This document shows, piece by piece, positions 1-5,523 of a stretch of DNA of 5,523 nt. The DNA is from Actinomycetes bacterium (GTDB lineage Bacteria; Actinomycetota; Actinomycetes; Actinomycetales; Microbacteriaceae). Under the pieces are notes generated by a model. That model was not told the origin of the DNA and did not search any database. It saw only the letters and a list, made by a program, of their open reading frames with translations. Position numbers and translations under genes: made by a program. Location: NCBI GenBank assembly GCA_021793715.1, contig JAJYSF010000089.1, positions 1 through 5,523 on the forward strand. The letters are read 5' to 3'. Within the stretch, counting starts at the first letter, position 1; each line of letters begins with the position of its first letter.

Positions 1-365
1 TCCCCCTCGACGGGCCGGCTGAGCGCGTACACCCAGAAATAGTAGGAGTGCTCCCCGTGTCCGGGAGGAGGCAGCGGACCCGAGTAGCCGGCTTCGTTCT
101 TGCTCGTGATGCCCTCGCGCCCGACATCGGCGGTGACCGTTGTCGTGTCCGAAGGGATTCCGAAAACGGTCCAGTGCGTGAACCCGAACGGCAGCGGCGC
201 GTCGGGATCGTGACAGATCAATGCGAGCTCGACCGCGTCGTGTGGAACGCCGGAGACCTCGATGATGGGCGCGACGTTCTCGTGCTCGGCGGTGAATCGA
301 TCGGCAAGACGCGCGCGATCGTCGAAGTCCGGGGACGTGACGGTGATCGTTCCTGGGAATGCCAT
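1..365 (-). CDS. YbhB/YbcL family PEBP-like protein (Raf kinase inhibitor-like), 5' part only
   Basis: This gene begins at the ATG at 365-363 and runs off the left edge after 121 codons. PEBP/YbhB proteins are usually about 150-180 residues, so roughly the last third is missing. I translated it by hand. The N-terminus reads MAFPGTITVTSPDF. The family anion-pocket motifs follow in order: CHDPDAP at residues 51-57, GFTHW at 61-65, GYSGPLPP at 93-100, then GHGEHSYYFWVYAL at 102-115. The Asp of DPDAP, the His of THW and the His of EHSYY are the residues expected to line the ligand pocket. There is no signal peptide, so it is probably cytoplasmic. The start is fixed by a GAGGAGG ribosome site at 377-371, 5 nt upstream. 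Family membership is firm. The biological role of bacterial PEBP proteins is poorly defined and I assign none. A terminator-like hairpin separates it from the transporter operon, so a functional link to sugar uptake is not implied. Confidence 0.9.
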   Translation of the reverse strand, partial: MAFPGTITVTSPDFDDRARLADRFTAEHENVAPIIEVSGVPHDAVELALICHDPDAPLPFGFTHWTVFGIPSDTTTVTADVGREGITSKNEAGYSGPLPPPGHGEHSYYFWVYALSRPVEG

Positions 366-399
366 GGTTGCCTCCTCGTTCTCGGGCCAGACGCTCCCC

Positions 400-428
400 A
401 CCGTACTCGCGCGCCAGCCGCGCGTCAT
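400..428 (-). promoter_or_regulatory. Candidate promoter of the PEBP gene
   Basis: On the minus strand, ATGACG (428-423, -35-like) is followed by 17 bp and TACGGT (405-400, an actinobacterial TAnnnT -10). This would give a leader of roughly 28 nt that includes the GAGGAGG ribosome site. The boxes are weak matches in GC-rich DNA. The call rests mainly on spacing and on lying downstream of the terminator-like hairpin, where a new promoter would be needed. Confidence 0.3.
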
Positions 429-445
429 CGGATCCGCCCCGGTAT

Positions 446-485
446 GACGAACGCCGCCACCCAATGGCGGGCGGCGGCGTTCGTC
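446..485 (-). terminator. Terminator-like hairpin after the transporter operon
   Basis: A perfect 13-bp inverted repeat (GACGAACGCCGCC at 446-458 with its complement at 473-485) encloses a 14-nt loop. It begins 8 nt beyond the stop codon of the permease gene (TGA at 496-494). No U-run follows in either direction. It would therefore be an actinobacterial-style hairpin terminator without a T-tract, or a 3'-end stabiliser. It separates the permease from the PEBP gene. Confidence 0.6.
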
Positions 486-493
486 GTGACGGG

Positions 494-1717
494 TCAGCGC
501 GAGGCGCCCGCGCGACGCTTGTTGTAGATGTCGAAGGCGACGGCAACGAGCAGCACGCAGCCCTTGATGATGTTCTGCCACGACTGACCGACGCCCATCA
601 GGGACATGCCGTTCGACATGACGGCCATCACGAGACCACCGACGATCGCGCCGGTCACACGTCCGATGCCGCCCGTGGTCGACGCGCCACCGATGAAGCA
701 GGCCGCGATGACGTCGAGCTCGAACATCTCGCCCATGCCGGGCGAGGAGTTGTTCGAGCGGGCCGAGAACACGGCGGCGGCAATGCCCGTGAGCAGGCCC
801 ATGTGCACGAAGAGCCAGAAGTTCGTCTTCATGACGTTGACACCGCTCAGCTTCGCCGCCGCGAGGTTGCCGCCGACCGCGTACACGCGGCGGCCGAAAA
901 CCGTGCGGTTGGTGATGAGCTGGTAGGCGAGGATCAGCACGCCGAGCACGATCAGCACGAGCGGGAAGCCGCGGTCGTACGACAGCGCGTAGGTGAACGC
1001 GAGCACCACGGCCGCGACCACGACGAGCTTCACGATGAACAGCGGCATCGCCTCGACGTGCTGGTCGTAACTGACGCGAGCGCGACGGCTGCGCACCTGC
1101 ATGACGACGAAACCGGCGAGGGCGACCACGCCGATCAGCAGCGTGAAGATGTCGATGGTCTCGGGCACGGCCTTGAGGCCCTCGCCCTGCCCGACGGTGA
1201 TCGTTCCGAACAGGCCGTGAGCGTAGTCGTTCGCGATGACCTTGTACTCGGCAGGGAACGGCGACAGCGACGTGTTGCCGAGCACGACCGCCGTAAGACC
1301 TCGGAACAGCAGCATTCCGGCAAGCGTCACAATGAACGCCGGTATGCCGACCACCGCCACCCAGAAGCCGTGCCACGCGCCGACGATCAGTCCGATCACG
1401 ACGGCGGCGATGAGGCCGACCCACCAGGGCATGCCCTGTTTGATCACGAGGAACGCCGAGACCGCCGAGGCAAACGCGAGCACGGATCCGACCGACAGGT
1501 CGATGTGCCCGGCGACGATCACCATGAGCATGCCGAGCACCATGATGAGGATGTGCGCGTTCTGCAGCACGAGATTCGTGATGTTGCGCGGCGCGAGCAG
1601 CGTGCCGTTCGTCAGGATGGTGAAGAGGATGACAAGGGCGACGAGGGCGATGTAGATGCCGGACGTGCGCAGGTTTCGGGTGAAGAGATCTTTCGCGTCT
1701 TCGAGCACGCCGCTCAT
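494..1717 (-). CDS. mmsB: Multiple-monosaccharide ABC transporter permease (MmsB/GguB/XylH type)
   Basis: A 407-residue integral membrane protein that forms the channel of a CUT2-type sugar importer (BPD_transp_2 / RbsC superfamily). About ten to twelve hydrophobic segments are visible, starting at residues 20-37 and 52-70 and ending near 382-397. The family signature [10 protein letters not shown] is at 69-78. The conserved [13 protein letters not shown], expected to contact the ATPase, is at 281-293. The stretch [20 protein letters not shown] at 333-352 is also typical. It is longer than RbsC (about 320 residues) because of an insert around residues 145-190, as in the MmsB/GguB/XylH subgroup of about 400 residues. 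The start is well set: AAGGAGG at 1731-1725 lies 7 nt upstream, and ATG overlaps the stop of the ATPase gene as ATGA (1717-1714), indicating translational coupling. It is the last gene of the operon. The substrate is probably a pentose, glucose or galactose, judged by family and not resolved by sequence. Confidence 0.93.
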   Translation of the reverse strand: MSGVLEDAKDLFTRNLRTSGIYIALVALVILFTILTNGTLLAPRNITNLVLQNAHILIMVLGMLMVIVAGHIDLSVGSVLAFASAVSAFLVIKQGMPWWVGLIAAVVIGLIVGAWHGFWVAVVGIPAFIVTLAGMLLFRGLTAVVLGNTSLSPFPAEYKVIANDYAHGLFGTITVGQGEGLKAVPETIDIFTLLIGVVALAGFVVMQVRSRRARVSYDQHVEAMPLFIVKLVVVAAVVLAFTYALSYDRGFPLVLIVLGVLILAYQLITNRTVFGRRVYAVGGNLAAAKLSGVNVMKTNFWLFVHMGLLTGIAAAVFSARSNNSSPGMGEMFELDVIAACFIGGASTTGGIGRVTGAIVGGLVMAVMSNGMSLMGVGQSWQNIIKGCVLLVAVAFDIYNKRRAGASR

Positions 1718-3264
1718 GCCGCGGCCTCCTTCTCGGTGTTCTCGATGGTCATGAGGTTCATGAGCTTCTCCTGGTCAGCTGCCTCGGTCGGCATCTCACC
1801 GGTGATCCGGCCGTAGGCGAGCGTATAGATTCGGTCGCACGTTCCAAGCAGCTCGGGCAGCTCGCTCGAGATCACGATGATCGCCTTGCCCTCGGCGGCG
1901 AGCGCGCCGATGATCTCGTAGATCTCGTACTTGGCACCGACGTCGATCCCCCGCGTCGGCTCGTCGAGGATCAGGACGTCCGGATCCGAGTACAGCCACT
2001 TGGACAGGACGACCTTCTGCTGATTGCCGCCCGAGAGGTTCCCCACGGTCTGCATCACGGTCGGCGTCTTGATGTTCATCCGGCGCCGGTACTCCTCGGA
2101 GATCTTGATCTCCTCGTTGTCATTGACGAAGGACGCCCAGTTGGCGAGCTTTCCAAGCGCCGCGGACGAGATGTTCGTGCGGATGTCGCTGATGAGGTTG
2201 AGACCGTAGTGCTTCCGATCCTCGGAGACATAGGCGATGCCCGCCTCGATGGCGGCGTTCACCGAGCGGGTGTCGACCTCGCGGCCGTGCAAAGTGACCG
2301 TGCCCTTCGCGTCGCGGCCGTAGCTGCGGCCGAACACGCTCATCATGAACTCCGTGCGTCCCGCACCCATCAGGCCTGCGATGCCGACGATCTCGCCGGC
2401 GTGCACCGAGATCGAGGCGTCGTCGACAACGGTCCGGTCAGGCTGCGTCGGGTGGGTGACCGACCAGTTGTCGATCCGGAAGATCTCCTCGCCGATGTGC
2501 GGAGTGCGGTCGGGGAAGCGCTTGTCGAGCGAGCGGCCGACCATCCCGCGGATGATCCGGTCCTGCGTCGCGTCGTCGTCGGTCATGTCGATCGTCTCGA
2601 TCGACTCACCGTCGCGAATGATCGTCGTCTTGTCGGCGACCGCCTCGATCTCACCGAGCTTGTGGCTGATGATGATGCACGTGATGCCCTCGTCGCGCAG
2701 CTGACGGAGCAGGTTCAGCAGGTGCTCCGAGTCGTTGTCGTTGAGCGCCGCCGTCGGCTCGTCGAGGATCAGGAGCTTCACGTCCTTCGTGAGCGCCTTG
2801 GCGATCTCGATGAGCTGCTGCTTGCCGACACCGAGCTGGCCGACGGGCGTCGTCGGGTTCTCGTCGAGCCCCACGCGTGCCAGGTACGTTGCGGCTTCCG
2901 CGTTCGTGCGGTGCCAGTTGACCAGACCGCCGTCGGTGCGCTCGTTGCCGAGGAAGATGTTCTCCGCCACCGACAGGTAGGGGACGAGCGCGAGCTCCTG
3001 GTGGATGATGACGATCCCGGCGTCCTCGGAGTCCGTGATCGAGTTGTAGGTCTGCGGCGCGCCCTCGAACACGATGTCGCCGCCGAAGGATCCGTGCGGG
3101 TAGACCCCCGACAGCACCTTCATCAGCGTCGACTTCCCGGCCCCGTTCTCGCCGCAGATCGCGTGGATTTCGCCGCGCTCGACCGTGAGGCTCACCTTCT
3201 TGAGGACCTTCACGCCGGGGAAGTTCTTGGTGATCTCGCGCATCTCGAGAATCGCGTCGGCCAT
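1714..3264 (-). CDS. mmsA: Multiple-monosaccharide ABC transporter ATP-binding protein (MmsA/GguA/XylG type)
   Basis: A 516-residue cytoplasmic ATPase with two fused nucleotide-binding domains that powers the importer. Domain 1: Walker A GENGAGKS at 38-45, Q-loop Gln89, signature LGVGKQQ at 144-150, Walker B LLILDEP at 164-170, switch His201. Domain 2: Walker-A-like GLMGAGRT at 297-304 with Arg303 in place of Lys, signature LSGGNQQK at 410-417, Walker B LILDEP at 431-436, and ISSELPE at 465-471 where the switch His is absent. Degeneracy of the second site is usual for RbsA/XylG-type proteins and is not a mutation. The segment [13 protein letters not shown] (52-64) is typical of the MmsA/GguA/XylG subgroup. 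I chose the ATG at 3264: AGGAG at 3280-3276 precedes it, and its N-terminus aligns without gaps to the paralogue at 4704. An in-frame GTG at 3312 would add a non-conserved [16 protein letters not shown] and lies next to a strong hairpin. The gene lies 113 bp after the binding-protein stop and overlaps the permease start by ATGA. Confidence 0.94.
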   Translation of the reverse strand: MADAILEMREITKNFPGVKVLKKVSLTVERGEIHAICGENGAGKSTLMKVLSGVYPHGSFGGDIVFEGAPQTYNSITDSEDAGIVIIHQELALVPYLSVAENIFLGNERTDGGLVNWHRTNAEAATYLARVGLDENPTTPVGQLGVGKQQLIEIAKALTKDVKLLILDEPTAALNDNDSEHLLNLLRQLRDEGITCIIISHKLGEIEAVADKTTIIRDGESIETIDMTDDDATQDRIIRGMVGRSLDKRFPDRTPHIGEEIFRIDNWSVTHPTQPDRTVVDDASISVHAGEIVGIAGLMGAGRTEFMMSVFGRSYGRDAKGTVTLHGREVDTRSVNAAIEAGIAYVSEDRKHYGLNLISDIRTNISSAALGKLANWASFVNDNEEIKISEEYRRRMNIKTPTVMQTVGNLSGGNQQKVVLSKWLYSDPDVLILDEPTRGIDVGAKYEIYEIIGALAAEGKAIIVISSELPELLGTCDRIYTLAYGRITGEMPTEAADQEKLMNLMTIENTEKEAAA

Positions 3265-3275
3265 TGCTGCTGCCT

Positions 3276-3280
3276 CTCCT
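3276..3280 (-). promoter_or_regulatory. Ribosome binding site that decides the mmsA start
   Basis: AGGAG(AGG) on the minus strand lies 11 nt (8 nt from the trailing GAGG) upstream of the ATG at 3264-3262. The alternative GTG at 3312-3310 has only GGGCAGGG directly abutting it. This supports the shorter 516-residue product. Confidence 0.6.
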
Positions 3281-3321
3281 GTTTCGTCCGTCGTCGCTCG
3301 CCGCCGCCCCACCCCTGCCCA

Positions 3322-3351
3322 CCGGGTCCGACGCGGAAGCGTCCGGCCCGG
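3322..3351 (-). promoter_or_regulatory. Strong intergenic hairpin between the binding-protein and ATPase genes
   Basis: Nested arms CCGGG (3322-3326) / CCCGG (3347-3351), CC (3328-3329) / GG (3345-3346) and GACGC's complement pair (3330-3334 with 3339-3343) form a 12-bp stem. It has one single-nucleotide bulge on each side (3327 and 3344) and a 4-nt loop (3335-3338; UUCC in the minus-strand transcript). It lies 26 nt after the binding-protein stop. No U-tract follows. It could protect the 3' end of a processed binding-protein mRNA or partly terminate transcription, giving more binding protein than ATPase and permease. Confidence 0.55.
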
Positions 3352-3377
3352 CGGGAGAGGTAGTGCGAACGTCCGGA

Positions 3378-4526
3378 CTAGCTGAGGTCGTCCTCCGACA
3401 GGTAGCCGCTGTCGATGAGGAGCTCCTGCACGTTGTCGGCGACGATGATGTCCGACTCGAGCAGGAAGGACGGCACGACCTTGACGCCGTTGTCGTACGA
3501 CTCGGTGTCGTTCGGCTCCGGCTCCTCGCCCTCGGCGTAGGCGACCGCGGCCACGGCGGCCTGCTCAGCGAGCTTGCGGGTGTCCTTGAAGATGGTCGAG
3601 TACTGCACACCGTCGGAGATCAGCTTCGCGGTCGCGGCCTCGGCATCCTGGCCGGTGACAACCGGAAGGCCCTCCTCGAGCGTCTCCGGGTACCCGTTCT
3701 GCGTGAGCGAGTTGATGATGCCGCGCGAGAGCGGGTCAGCGGGCGCCAGGACGCCGTCGAGCTGCTCAGTGCCGCCGCCGTAGTGCTGCGTGAGGATGTC
3801 GTCCATGCGCTGCTGGGCGTTGGCACCCTCCCAGTCGTCGGTCTTGACCTGGTCGAACGAGGTCTGACCCGAACGGACCTCGAGCAGGCCCTCGTCGATG
3901 TACGGCTGCAGGGTGTCGATCGCGCCGTTGTAGAAGAACATCGAGTTGTTGTCGATGGGAGCGCCGCCGAACAGCTCGATGTACTTCGTCTCGTCGAGGT
4001 CGGTCTCGTTGCCCTCCTCGTCGAGGTAGCCGAGGCCGGTCAGCAGCGAGGTCGCCTGCTGCACGCCGACCGTGTAGTTGTCGAAGGTCACGTAAAAGTC
4101 GACGGCCTCGGTGTCGTTGATGAGGCGGTCGTATGCGATGACCGGGATCCCCTCATCGGCCGCCCCCTGGAGCTGGTTCGCGAGCGCGGTGCCGTCGATC
4201 GACGCGACGATGAGGATGTCCGCGCCGTTCGTGATCATCTGCTCGATCTGCTCCTGCTGCGTGGGAATGTCATCCGCCGCGTACTGCAGGTCGACCTCGT
4301 AACCGGCCTCCTCGAGCTGGTCCTTGACGGCGTTGCCGTCCTGCACCCAGCGCTCGTAGGTCTCGTTCGGCATCGCGACCCCGATCGTGAGGTCCTGTGC
4401 CGCGCCCTCGCCACCGTCGCCGCCGTCGCCGCCACCGGATCCGCCGTCGTTCGCACAGGCGGCCATGCTCAGCCCGAGCGCAACCACACCCGTGGCCCCG
4501 AGAATCCGCAATCCAGTTCGCTTCAT
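3378..4526 (-). CDS. chvE: ChvE-type monosaccharide-binding lipoprotein of an ABC importer
   Basis: A 382-residue extracytoplasmic sugar receptor of the Peripla_BP_4 / ChvE family, first gene of the operon. The N-terminus has Lys2-Arg3, a hydrophobic stretch (residues 6-22) and a lipobox ending MAAC with Cys24 as the lipid-anchored residue. A flexible Gly/Asp linker follows at about 26-43. The mature domain shows ChvE hallmarks: [18 protein letters not shown] (48-65), [10 protein letters not shown] (81-90), ASIDGT (108-113), IAYDRLI (130-136), [12 protein letters not shown] (147-158), [12 protein letters not shown] (183-194), VVTGQDAE (289-296), [12 protein letters not shown] (309-320) and [11 protein letters not shown] (346-356). 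YDRLI and GQDAE belong to the sugar-contacting regions in ChvE-like proteins. The start ATG (4526-4524) has GAGGAG at 4542-4537, 10 nt upstream. The stop is TAG at 3380-3378. Substrate is inferred as one or several monosaccharides (glucose, galactose, xylose or arabinose). The ATPase and permease for it follow directly downstream. Confidence 0.93.
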   Translation of the reverse strand: MKRTGLRILGATGVVALGLSMAACANDGGSGGGDGGDGGEGAAQDLTIGVAMPNETYERWVQDGNAVKDQLEEAGYEVDLQYAADDIPTQQEQIEQMITNGADILIVASIDGTALANQLQGAADEGIPVIAYDRLINDTEAVDFYVTFDNYTVGVQQATSLLTGLGYLDEEGNETDLDETKYIELFGGAPIDNNSMFFYNGAIDTLQPYIDEGLLEVRSGQTSFDQVKTDDWEGANAQQRMDDILTQHYGGGTEQLDGVLAPADPLSRGIINSLTQNGYPETLEEGLPVVTGQDAEAATAKLISDGVQYSTIFKDTRKLAEQAAVAAVAYAEGEEPEPNDTESYDNGVKVVPSFLLESDIIVADNVQELLIDSGYLSEDDLS

Positions 4527-4558
4527 CGCTGTGTCTCTCCTCGTCGAAAGTGGTGCAT
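4523..4558 (-). CDS. Possible 11-codon leader ORF coupled to the binding-protein start
   Basis: In the minus-strand leader, an ATG at 4558-4556 opens a short frame reading [11 protein letters not shown]. Its TGA (4525-4523) overlaps the binding-protein ATG as ATGA. The binding-protein ribosome site lies inside it. No clear ribosome site precedes its own ATG, and such a short frame can arise by chance. If translated, ribosomes ending here would be delivered to the main start codon. I resemble it to no known leader peptide. Confidence 0.2.
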   Translation of the reverse strand: MHHFRRGETQR

Positions 4559-4589
4559 TCGCGCGGTATCGCGGGAATGTCTCTCCTCG
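4532..4589. repeat. 12-bp perfect direct repeat in the binding-protein leader
   Basis: TGTCTCTCCTCG occurs at 4532-4543 and again at 4578-4589 (46 bp apart). Read on the minus strand it is CGAGGAGAGACA. The copy nearest the gene is its ribosome binding site. The distal copy has no start codon at a normal distance: the nearest downstream ATG, at 4558, is 19 nt beyond the repeat and about 25 nt past its GGAG. It may be a remnant of a local duplication or a decoy/standby ribosome site. Confidence 0.6.
4558..4577 (-). promoter_or_regulatory. Leader hairpin upstream of the binding-protein gene
   Basis: Positions 4558-4560 pair with 4575-4577 and 4562-4565 with 4570-4573, with a single C-C mismatch (in the transcript) and a 4-nt loop AUAC. 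The stem lies between the two copies of the AGGAGAG repeat and its last base is the A of the possible leader-ORF ATG. It is a modest stem (7 pairs) and may simply reflect GC-rich sequence. Confidence 0.35.
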
Positions 4590-4621
4590 CGGCCACCGGC
4601 TTCGGCGACCCGCAACACGAA

Positions 4622-4650
4622 ACCATACATATTGACGGACCTATGGACAA
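4622..4650 (-). promoter_or_regulatory. Candidate promoter of the chvE-mmsA-mmsB operon
   Basis: On the minus strand, TTGTCC (4650-4645, four of six to the -35 consensus) is followed by exactly 17 bp and TATGGT (4627-4622, four of six to the -10 consensus). It lies in the most AT-rich stretch of the intergenic region. Initiation would be near 4615, giving a leader of about 90 nt that contains the hairpin, the direct repeat and the possible leader ORF. Confidence 0.5.
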
Positions 4651-4673
4651 ATTACTTTCCCGTAACATACGGT
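4644..4673 (+). promoter_or_regulatory. Candidate promoter of the second ATPase gene
   Basis: TGGACA (4644-4649, five of six to the -35 consensus), an 18-bp spacer and TACGGT (4668-4673, TAnnnT type) are seen on the plus strand. Its -35 box overlaps that of the candidate minus-strand promoter (4645-4650), so the two promoters would be back to back. Initiation near 4680 would leave a leader of about 24 nt. Confidence 0.4.
4660..4672. promoter_or_regulatory. Candidate operator palindrome
   Basis: CCGTAACATACGG is an inverted repeat with 5-bp arms and a 3-bp centre. It covers the candidate plus-strand -10. An overlapping weaker inverted repeat, TTAC-N6-GTAA, lies at 4652-4665. A half-similar block, CCCGCAACA at 4609-4617, matches CCCGTAACA at 4659-4667 in eight of nine positions, exactly 50 bp away near the candidate minus-strand start. 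A sugar-responsive repressor (LacI or ROK type) would fit, but no regulator gene is in the window. Confidence 0.3.
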
Positions 4674-4703
4674 GTCGGAGAACCTGCACGCAGAACGGTC
4701 CAC

Positions 4704-5523
4704 ATGCCCGCGCCCATCCTTCGCACCGAGCGGATTACGAAGCGATTCCACGGCGTCATCGCCCTCTCGGATGTGTCGCTCGAGATCGCCCCTGGCGAGG
4801 TGCATGCCATCTGCGGCGAGAACGGTGCGGGCAAATCGACGCTGATGAAAGTTCTCAGCGGCGTGCACCCAGCCGGGACGTTCGACGGCTCGATCGAGAT
4901 GGACGGCGAGAGGGTCTCGTTTCGCTCCGTGAGCGACAGCGAGGCCCGCGGAATCGCGATCATCCACCAGGAGCTCGCCCTCGTTCCCCATCTCTCGATC
5001 GCCGAGAACATCCACCTCGGCAGCGAGATCACCCGCCGCGGGCTCATCGACTGGAGGCAGACGCACCTGCGTGCCGCCGAGCTGATGGAGCGCGTCGGTC
5101 TGAAGGAGAACCCGGCGACGCGGGTGTCTGACCTCGGCGTGGGCCAACAGCAGCTCATCGAGATCGCCAAGGCGCTCGCGAAGGACGTCAAGGTGCTCAT
5201 CCTCGACGAGCCGACGGCGGCACTCGGCGAGTCCGACTCGGAACGCCTGCTCGACCTCGTGCGCAGCTTCCGCGACCAGGGCATCACCTGCATCGTCATC
5301 TCCCACCGCCTCCGCGAGGTGCTCTCCGTCGCCGACCGGATCACGGTGATCCGCGACGGAGCGACCATCGAGACCATGCGACGCGATGACCCGGAGACCA
5401 ACGAGGGGCGCATCATCCGGGCGATGGTCGGCCGCGACCTCGACAGTCTCTTCCCGCCACGCGACGCCGACATCGGCGACGAGCTGTTCCGCGTGGAAGG
5501 CTGGACGGTGCACCACCCGACGG
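4704..5523 (+). CDS. mmsA: Second MmsA-type sugar ABC transporter ATP-binding protein, N-terminal half only
   Basis: The frame opens at ATG 4704 and is still open at the right edge, showing 273 residues of an expected ~510. It contains all of nucleotide-binding domain 1: Walker A GENGAGKS at 38-45, Q-loop Gln89, signature LGVGQQQ at 144-150, Walker B VLILDEP at 164-170 and switch His201. It then enters the linker before domain 2 (RVEGWTVHHPT at the edge). It aligns without a single gap to the ATPase at 1714-3264, and every motif falls on the same residue number. By my hand count about 165 of 273 residues (60%) are identical, so this is a paralogue and not a recent copy. Starts: no upstream ATG or GTG fits the frame nearby, and the N-terminus MPAPILRTERITKRFHGV matches the paralogue. 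No good ribosome site is seen: GGAG at 4677-4680 is 23 nt away. It is divergent from the chvE operon and probably leads a second importer. Domain 2 and the partner permease are outside the window. Confidence 0.93.
   Translation, partial: MPAPILRTERITKRFHGVIALSDVSLEIAPGEVHAICGENGAGKSTLMKVLSGVHPAGTFDGSIEMDGERVSFRSVSDSEARGIAIIHQELALVPHLSIAENIHLGSEITRRGLIDWRQTHLRAAELMERVGLKENPATRVSDLGVGQQQLIEIAKALAKDVKVLILDEPTAALGESDSERLLDLVRSFRDQGITCIVISHRLREVLSVADRITVIRDGATIETMRRDDPETNEGRIIRAMVGRDLDSLFPPRDADIGDELFRVEGWTVHHPT

Noticed and set aside
359..1816. Long plus-strand open frame (about 485 codons) opposite the permease gene
   Set aside because: It is antisense to a clear permease. Its product is a low-complexity run of Arg, Asp, His and Glu, typical of an out-of-frame reading of GC-rich coding DNA, with no domain and no ribosome site.
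1881..2045. Arg in the second Walker A and missing switch His of the ATPase as an inactivating defect
   Set aside because: The first domain is intact, and a degenerate second site is a known trait of tandem sugar ATPases such as RbsA and XylG, so this is normal for the family.
3265..3312. N-terminal extension of the first ATPase from the GTG at 3312
   Set aside because: The extra 16 residues are not conserved in the paralogue, the ribosome site favours the ATG at 3264, and the GTG lies only 10 bp beyond the strong hairpin.
2209..3363. Plus-strand open frame (about 384 codons) opposite the first ATPase gene
   Set aside because: The ATPase on the other strand has every expected motif. This frame gives only Arg/Val/Asp/Leu-rich sequence with no recognisable fold.
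2651..3610. Minus-strand frame (about 319 codons) overlapping ATPase and binding-protein genes out of frame
   Set aside because: It is Ser/Arg/Thr-rich shadow sequence that crosses two well-supported genes on the same strand.
4641..5516. Two long minus-strand frames (about 273 and 291 codons) opposite the second ATPase
   Set aside because: The plus strand encodes an intact first ATPase domain with all catalytic motifs in order. The antisense products match nothing and share the composition of other shadows.
1..5523. A novel defence, mobile or CRISPR system
   Set aside because: I found no repeat arrays, transposase, nuclease, toxin or reverse-transcriptase signatures. Every sizeable coding stretch belongs to sugar transport or the PEBP family.

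Overview
The window is high-GC, densely coding DNA with GGAGG-type ribosome binding sites, GC-rich codon use and a lipoprotein-type (rather than periplasmic) sugar-binding protein. This points to a Gram-positive actinobacterium. A member of the Microbacteriaceae or a relative is plausible, but genus cannot be settled from this sequence.

Layout. Positions 1-365 (minus strand) hold the first ~121 codons of a YbhB/YbcL-type PEBP protein that runs off the left edge. A strong GC hairpin at 446-485 separates it from a three-gene minus-strand operon read from right to left: a ChvE-type sugar-binding lipoprotein (3378-4526), a two-domain MmsA/GguA/XylG-type sugar ABC ATPase (1714-3264) and an MmsB/GguB-type permease (494-1717). 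ATPase and permease overlap by ATGA. A 12-bp intergenic hairpin at 3322-3351 sits between binding protein and ATPase. Positions 4527-4703 are a 177-bp divergent regulatory region. From 4704 to the right edge, on the plus strand, lies the first half of a second MmsA-type ATPase, with no stop before the window ends.

How it works together. The minus-strand operon is a complete CUT2-type ABC importer for monosaccharides: the lipoprotein captures the sugar outside the membrane, the permease forms the channel, and the tandem ATPase drives transport. The plus-strand ATPase is about 60% identical to the first over its 273 visible residues, with no gaps (my hand count). It probably begins a second, duplicated importer. 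The two units appear to share one intergenic control region, in which I see back-to-back candidate promoters with overlapping -35 boxes and a small palindrome over the candidate plus-strand -10.

I see no RNA genes, CRISPR, mobile elements or defence system. The gene families are well known. The less ordinary points are the divergent paralogous transporter pair, the structured ~90-nt leader of the binding-protein gene (with a possible 11-codon leader ORF ending in the start codon), and the intergenic hairpin that may set subunit ratios.
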